Notes under the pieces: model-generated
Database searches by the model: none
The model's input: only the letters and a program-made list of their open reading frames with translations
Told to the model about the DNA's origin: nothing
Translations under genes and position numbers: made by a program
DNA from: Prevotella sp. UBA4341
GTDB lineage: Bacteria > Bacteroidota > Bacteroidia > Bacteroidales > Bacteroidaceae
Direction of reading: 5' to 3'
Assembly: GCA_002393705.1 (NCBI GenBank)
Contig: DGTH01000005.1
Span: 1 to 9,702, forward strand
DNA length: 9,702 bases
Part shown: piece by piece, positions 7,853 to 9,702 of the stretch
Position numbering within the stretch: position 1 is the stretch's first letter
How the letters are laid out: every line of letters begins with the position of its first letter

Positions 7853-9702
7853 ATGAAACAGAATATTTTTAGTAAATATGCAGCCTACCTGCTCTTAGCA
7901 CTCCCCCTCGGGGGAGTCGGAGGGGGGCTCCTTACTTCCTGTGCTGACGAGTTCGACCAGAACTATTCGGTTGACAAGCCCGCCCGCCTGGCAGAGTATG
8001 CCTACCTGGACAGCTACCAGCCGCTGAAGAACTACGTTGACCGTTCCAAATACCCAAACTTCAAGTTGGGTATTGGAACCACGGCCAGCGAATACGTCAA
8101 GCAGGAACTCGTTTACGCCCTGACCAACTCGAACTTCGACGAGACCGTTGCCGGCAACGCTATGAAAATGGCCTCGTGCGTTAACGACAAAGGTGAAATG
8201 AACTTTGCCCCAGTCAGCGAGTATGTAAATACCGCTACTGACGCCGGTCTCAGCGTCTATGGCCACACGCTGGCTTGGCATGCGCAGCAGCCCGTCAAGT
8301 GGCTCAACAGCCTGATGAAAGACAAAGAACTCGACATAGACCCTGATGCGCTCATGGAGACGCTGGTCACTTCGAAAGACTATTCTGGCATGGCCGACGG
8401 CCCCTTCCCACACTATCCTATGGGATGCGAACCGCCCATTGTCAATGGTGCCCTTCACTTCGTGCCCACGGGCGCTTGGTCACAATTCTTCATCTTCCCC
8501 GGAGGTGAGAATTCGCTGACCGAAGGCAACTACCTCGTTCGCCTCTATATGGCTTCCGACAAAGATGCCGACGGCGTACAGCTGACCGTACAAAACGGTT
8601 GGGGTGGCGACGCTCAGAATCTTACACAGCCTGTGCCCGTCGTGGCAGGCGACGAGATTTACGAACTGAAATTCTCTGGCATTGTAGGCGGTAACTACGA
8701 TGTCATCCTGAAGCCCCAGACAGCCGATGCCACGCTCGACGTGAAGAAGATTGAGTTCTACAAACTTGAGAGTCCTGCCATTGAGGTAGAGGAGGAAGTA
8801 ACAGTCAAGACTTATACTGACGGTCCGTTCCCCTTCTACGCCATGGGCTGTGAGCCTCCCGTCATCAATGGTGCCATCCACTTCGTGCCCACGGGCGCCT
8901 GGTCGCAGTTCTTCTGTTTCCCTGGTGGCGAGAACCCGCTGACCGAGGGTGACTACGTCTTCTATCTCGACCTTGAGGCCAGCAAAGATGCCAGCGGCGT
9001 ACAGTTTACCATTCAGAATGGTTGGGGTGGCGACGCTCAGAATCTCACTCAAGCCGTGCCCGTAGTAGCAGGACGCCATACTTACAAGCTCAACTTCCCA
9101 GGTGTAACGGCTGACCCAAGTCCTAATTATGACTGCATCCTGAAGCCTCAGACTGCTGATGCCATTCTTGACCTCTATTCTGTCAGAGTATGCAAGATTC
9201 AGAAGATGAACTCCATTCCTCTGACTCCCGAGGAGAAGAAGGACACCCTGACCTGGGCCATGGAGAAGTGGATCAGCGGCATGATGGAGGCCTGCGAGGG
9301 CAAAGTCATGGCGTGGGATGTGGTCAACGAGGCCATCTCCGGCGGTCAGCCTGACGGCGAGGGCGTCTATGCCCTGCAGCACGCTACGCCCGACAATGTC
9401 AACGACTTCTTCTGGCAGGACTATCTGGGCGACCTCGACTACGTGCGCACAGCTGTACGCCTGGCTCGCCAGTACGGTCCCGAGGGCGTCAAGCTCTTCA
9501 TCAACGACTACAACCTGGAGAGCGACTGGGACCAGAACGGCAAGCTGAAGAGCCTCATCAAGTGGATTGAGCGCTGGGAGGCTGACGGCACGACGAAGAT
9601 TGACGGTATTGGCAGCCAGATGCACATCTCCTGCTATGCCAACCCCACTACTCAGGAGAGCAAGAAGAAGGCCATCGAGAACATGCTGAAGCTCATGGCT
9701 GC
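7853..9702 (+). CDS. xyn10C: GH10 endo-1,4-beta-xylanase lipoprotein with two inserted CBM4-like modules, 3' partial (Xyn10C-like)
   Basis: This gene runs off the window after 616 codons. It should encode a surface-anchored endo-xylanase that cuts the xylan backbone with retention of configuration. The signal peptide ends in the lipobox LTSC with Cys30. The GH10 barrel starts at about residue 45 and shows GHTLAWHAQQP at 137-147. It is then interrupted by two tandem CBM4-like modules from about residue 182 to 450. The barrel resumes with WDVVNEA at 488-494, where Glu493 is the expected acid/base. FINDYN follows at 549-554, then GIGSQMHI with His591. The catalytic nucleophile Glu near the end of GH10 domains would lie beyond the window, so its presence cannot be tested. 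A GH10 domain split by CBMs is the known layout of P. bryantii Xyn10C and related Bacteroides xylanases. An in-frame palindrome interrupts the signal-peptide codons at 7901-7927. Confidence 0.95.
   Translation, partial: MKQNIFSKYAAYLLLALPLGGVGGGLLTSCADEFDQNYSVDKPARLAEYAYLDSYQPLKNYVDRSKYPNFKLGIGTTASEYVKQELVYALTNSNFDETVAGNAMKMASCVNDKGEMNFAPVSEYVNTATDAGLSVYGHTLAWHAQQPVKWLNSLMKDKELDIDPDALMETLVTSKDYSGMADGPFPHYPMGCEPPIVNGALHFVPTGAWSQFFIFPGGENSLTEGNYLVRLYMASDKDADGVQLTVQNGWGGDAQNLTQPVPVVAGDEIYELKFSGIVGGNYDVILKPQTADATLDVKKIEFYKLESPAIEVEEEVTVKTYTDGPFPFYAMGCEPPVINGAIHFVPTGAWSQFFCFPGGENPLTEGDYVFYLDLEASKDASGVQFTIQNGWGGDAQNLTQAVPVVAGRHTYKLNFPGVTADPSPNYDCILKPQTADAILDLYSVRVCKIQKMNSIPLTPEEKKDTLTWAMEKWISGMMEACEGKVMAWDVVNEAISGGQPDGEGVYALQHATPDNVNDFFWQDYLGDLDYVRTAVRLARQYGPEGVKLFINDYNLESDWDQNGKLKSLIKWIERWEADGTTKIDGIGSQMHISCYANPTTQESKKKAIENMLKLMA
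7901..7927. repeat. 27-base GC-rich inverted-repeat element inside signal-peptide codons
   Basis: CTCCCCC at 7901-7907 is a perfect inverted match to GGGGGAG at 7910-7916 with only two bases between them. The overlapping arm CCCCCTC (7903-7909) also matches GAGGGGG (7920-7926), so two alternative hairpins share one C-rich arm. The element is exactly nine codons long and reads LPLGGVGGG, residues 17-25 of the xylanase precursor. If these codons are removed, the remaining start (MKQNIFSKYAAYLLLA joined to LLTSC) is a canonical lipoprotein signal peptide, which suggests an in-frame insertion. CTCC occurs at 7901-7904 and again just after the element at 7928-7931. I recall similar GC-rich palindromes recurring in Prevotella genomes, but could not check. 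Confidence 0.7.
8396..8818 (+). repeat. CBM4-like module, copy 1, inserted in GH10 domain
   Basis: This covers residues 182-322 of the xylanase: about 127 residues of module from DGPFPHYPMGCEPP to the KLESP segment, plus a short Val/Glu-rich linker (IEVEEEVTVKTYT). Aromatic and polar residues such as HFVPTGAWSQFF and QNGWGGDAQN are candidate xylan-binding positions. The module is about two-thirds identical to copy 2 over 127 aligned positions by manual alignment. Assignment to CBM4 (CBM4_9-like beta-sandwich) follows from the position inside a Bacteroidetes GH10 domain and general resemblance; it could be another beta-sandwich CBM family. Confidence 0.75.
8819..9199 (+). repeat. CBM4-like module, copy 2, inserted in GH10 domain
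   Basis: This covers residues 323 to about 449 and starts exactly 423 bases after copy 1, again with DGPFP. Spacing is constant through the block GGTTGGGGTGGCGACGCTCA and the few bases after it: 26 bases are identical between 8597-8622 and 9020-9045. Copy 2 has three extra residues in the loop before NYD (ADPSPNYD against VGGNYD). After this module the GH10 fold resumes with PLTPEEKKDTLTWAMEKW. The 3' boundary is approximate. Confidence 0.75.

Noticed and set aside
8396..9199. CBM region as a separate gene or mobile insertion that breaks GH10
   Set aside because: The frame is continuous and the interrupted GH10 layout is a known, functional arrangement in Bacteroidetes xylanases.
8480..9625. 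Long antisense open frame (381 codons) opposite the xylanase
   Set aside because: It lies fully antisense to a gene with clear GH10 and CBM motifs. It shows no domain resemblance and no leader signals, and duplicated motifs in it simply mirror the CBM repeats.
7853..9702. Xylanase as a pseudogene because a nucleophile motif is not seen
   Set aside because: The frame is open to the window edge and acid/base and substrate-binding motifs are intact. The missing part is due to truncation of the window.

Overview
This window looks like a six-gene stretch of a polysaccharide utilization locus from a Bacteroidales bacterium, most probably Prevotella or a relative from a rumen or gut community. The evidence is two SusC/SusD pairs in tandem, lipoprotein signal peptides, A-rich leaders with little Shine-Dalgarno character, and a final gene encoding a GH10 xylanase interrupted by carbohydrate-binding modules. 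The order SusC, SusD, SusC, SusD, surface lipoprotein, GH10 matches the xylan utilization (Xus) core described in Prevotella bryantii (xusA-xusB-xusC-xusD-xusE-xyn10C) and in xylan loci of gut Bacteroides. The genus is an inference; no rRNA or other taxonomic marker is present.

Layout, all on the + strand: 1-131 is the 3' end of a SusC-like transporter (xusA-like). 144-2120 is a SusD-like lipoprotein (xusB-like). 2161-4983 is a second, shorter SusC-like transporter with no N-terminal carboxypeptidase-regulatory-like domain (xusC-like). 5011-6798 is a second SusD-like lipoprotein (xusD-like). 6827-7828 is a surface lipoprotein of the DUF1735/DUF4361 (BT_3987-like) type (xusE-like). 7853 to the window end is a 3'-truncated GH10 endo-xylanase lipoprotein (xyn10C-like) with two tandem CBM4-like modules inside the catalytic domain. 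Gaps between genes are only 12 to 40 bases, with no recognisable terminator or internal promoter, so the set is probably one operon. No stretch over 300 bases lacks a gene.

Expected cooperation, by analogy with known Xus systems: the lipid-anchored GH10 enzyme cuts xylan at the cell surface. The xusE-like protein and the SusD-like proteins hold xylan and its oligosaccharides. The two SusC-like barrels import the oligosaccharides with TonB-dependent energy. Regulatory genes and periplasmic enzymes must lie outside the window.

The gene set is a known system rather than a new one. The most unusual item is a 27-base GC-rich inverted-repeat element (7901-7927) that sits in frame inside the signal-peptide codons of the xylanase. 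It looks like an insertion of a small dispersed palindrome of exactly nine codons. Secondary points are the recent-looking duplication of the CBM modules, the missing N-terminal domain of the second SusC, and the only clear Shine-Dalgarno-like site in the window, in front of the xylanase.
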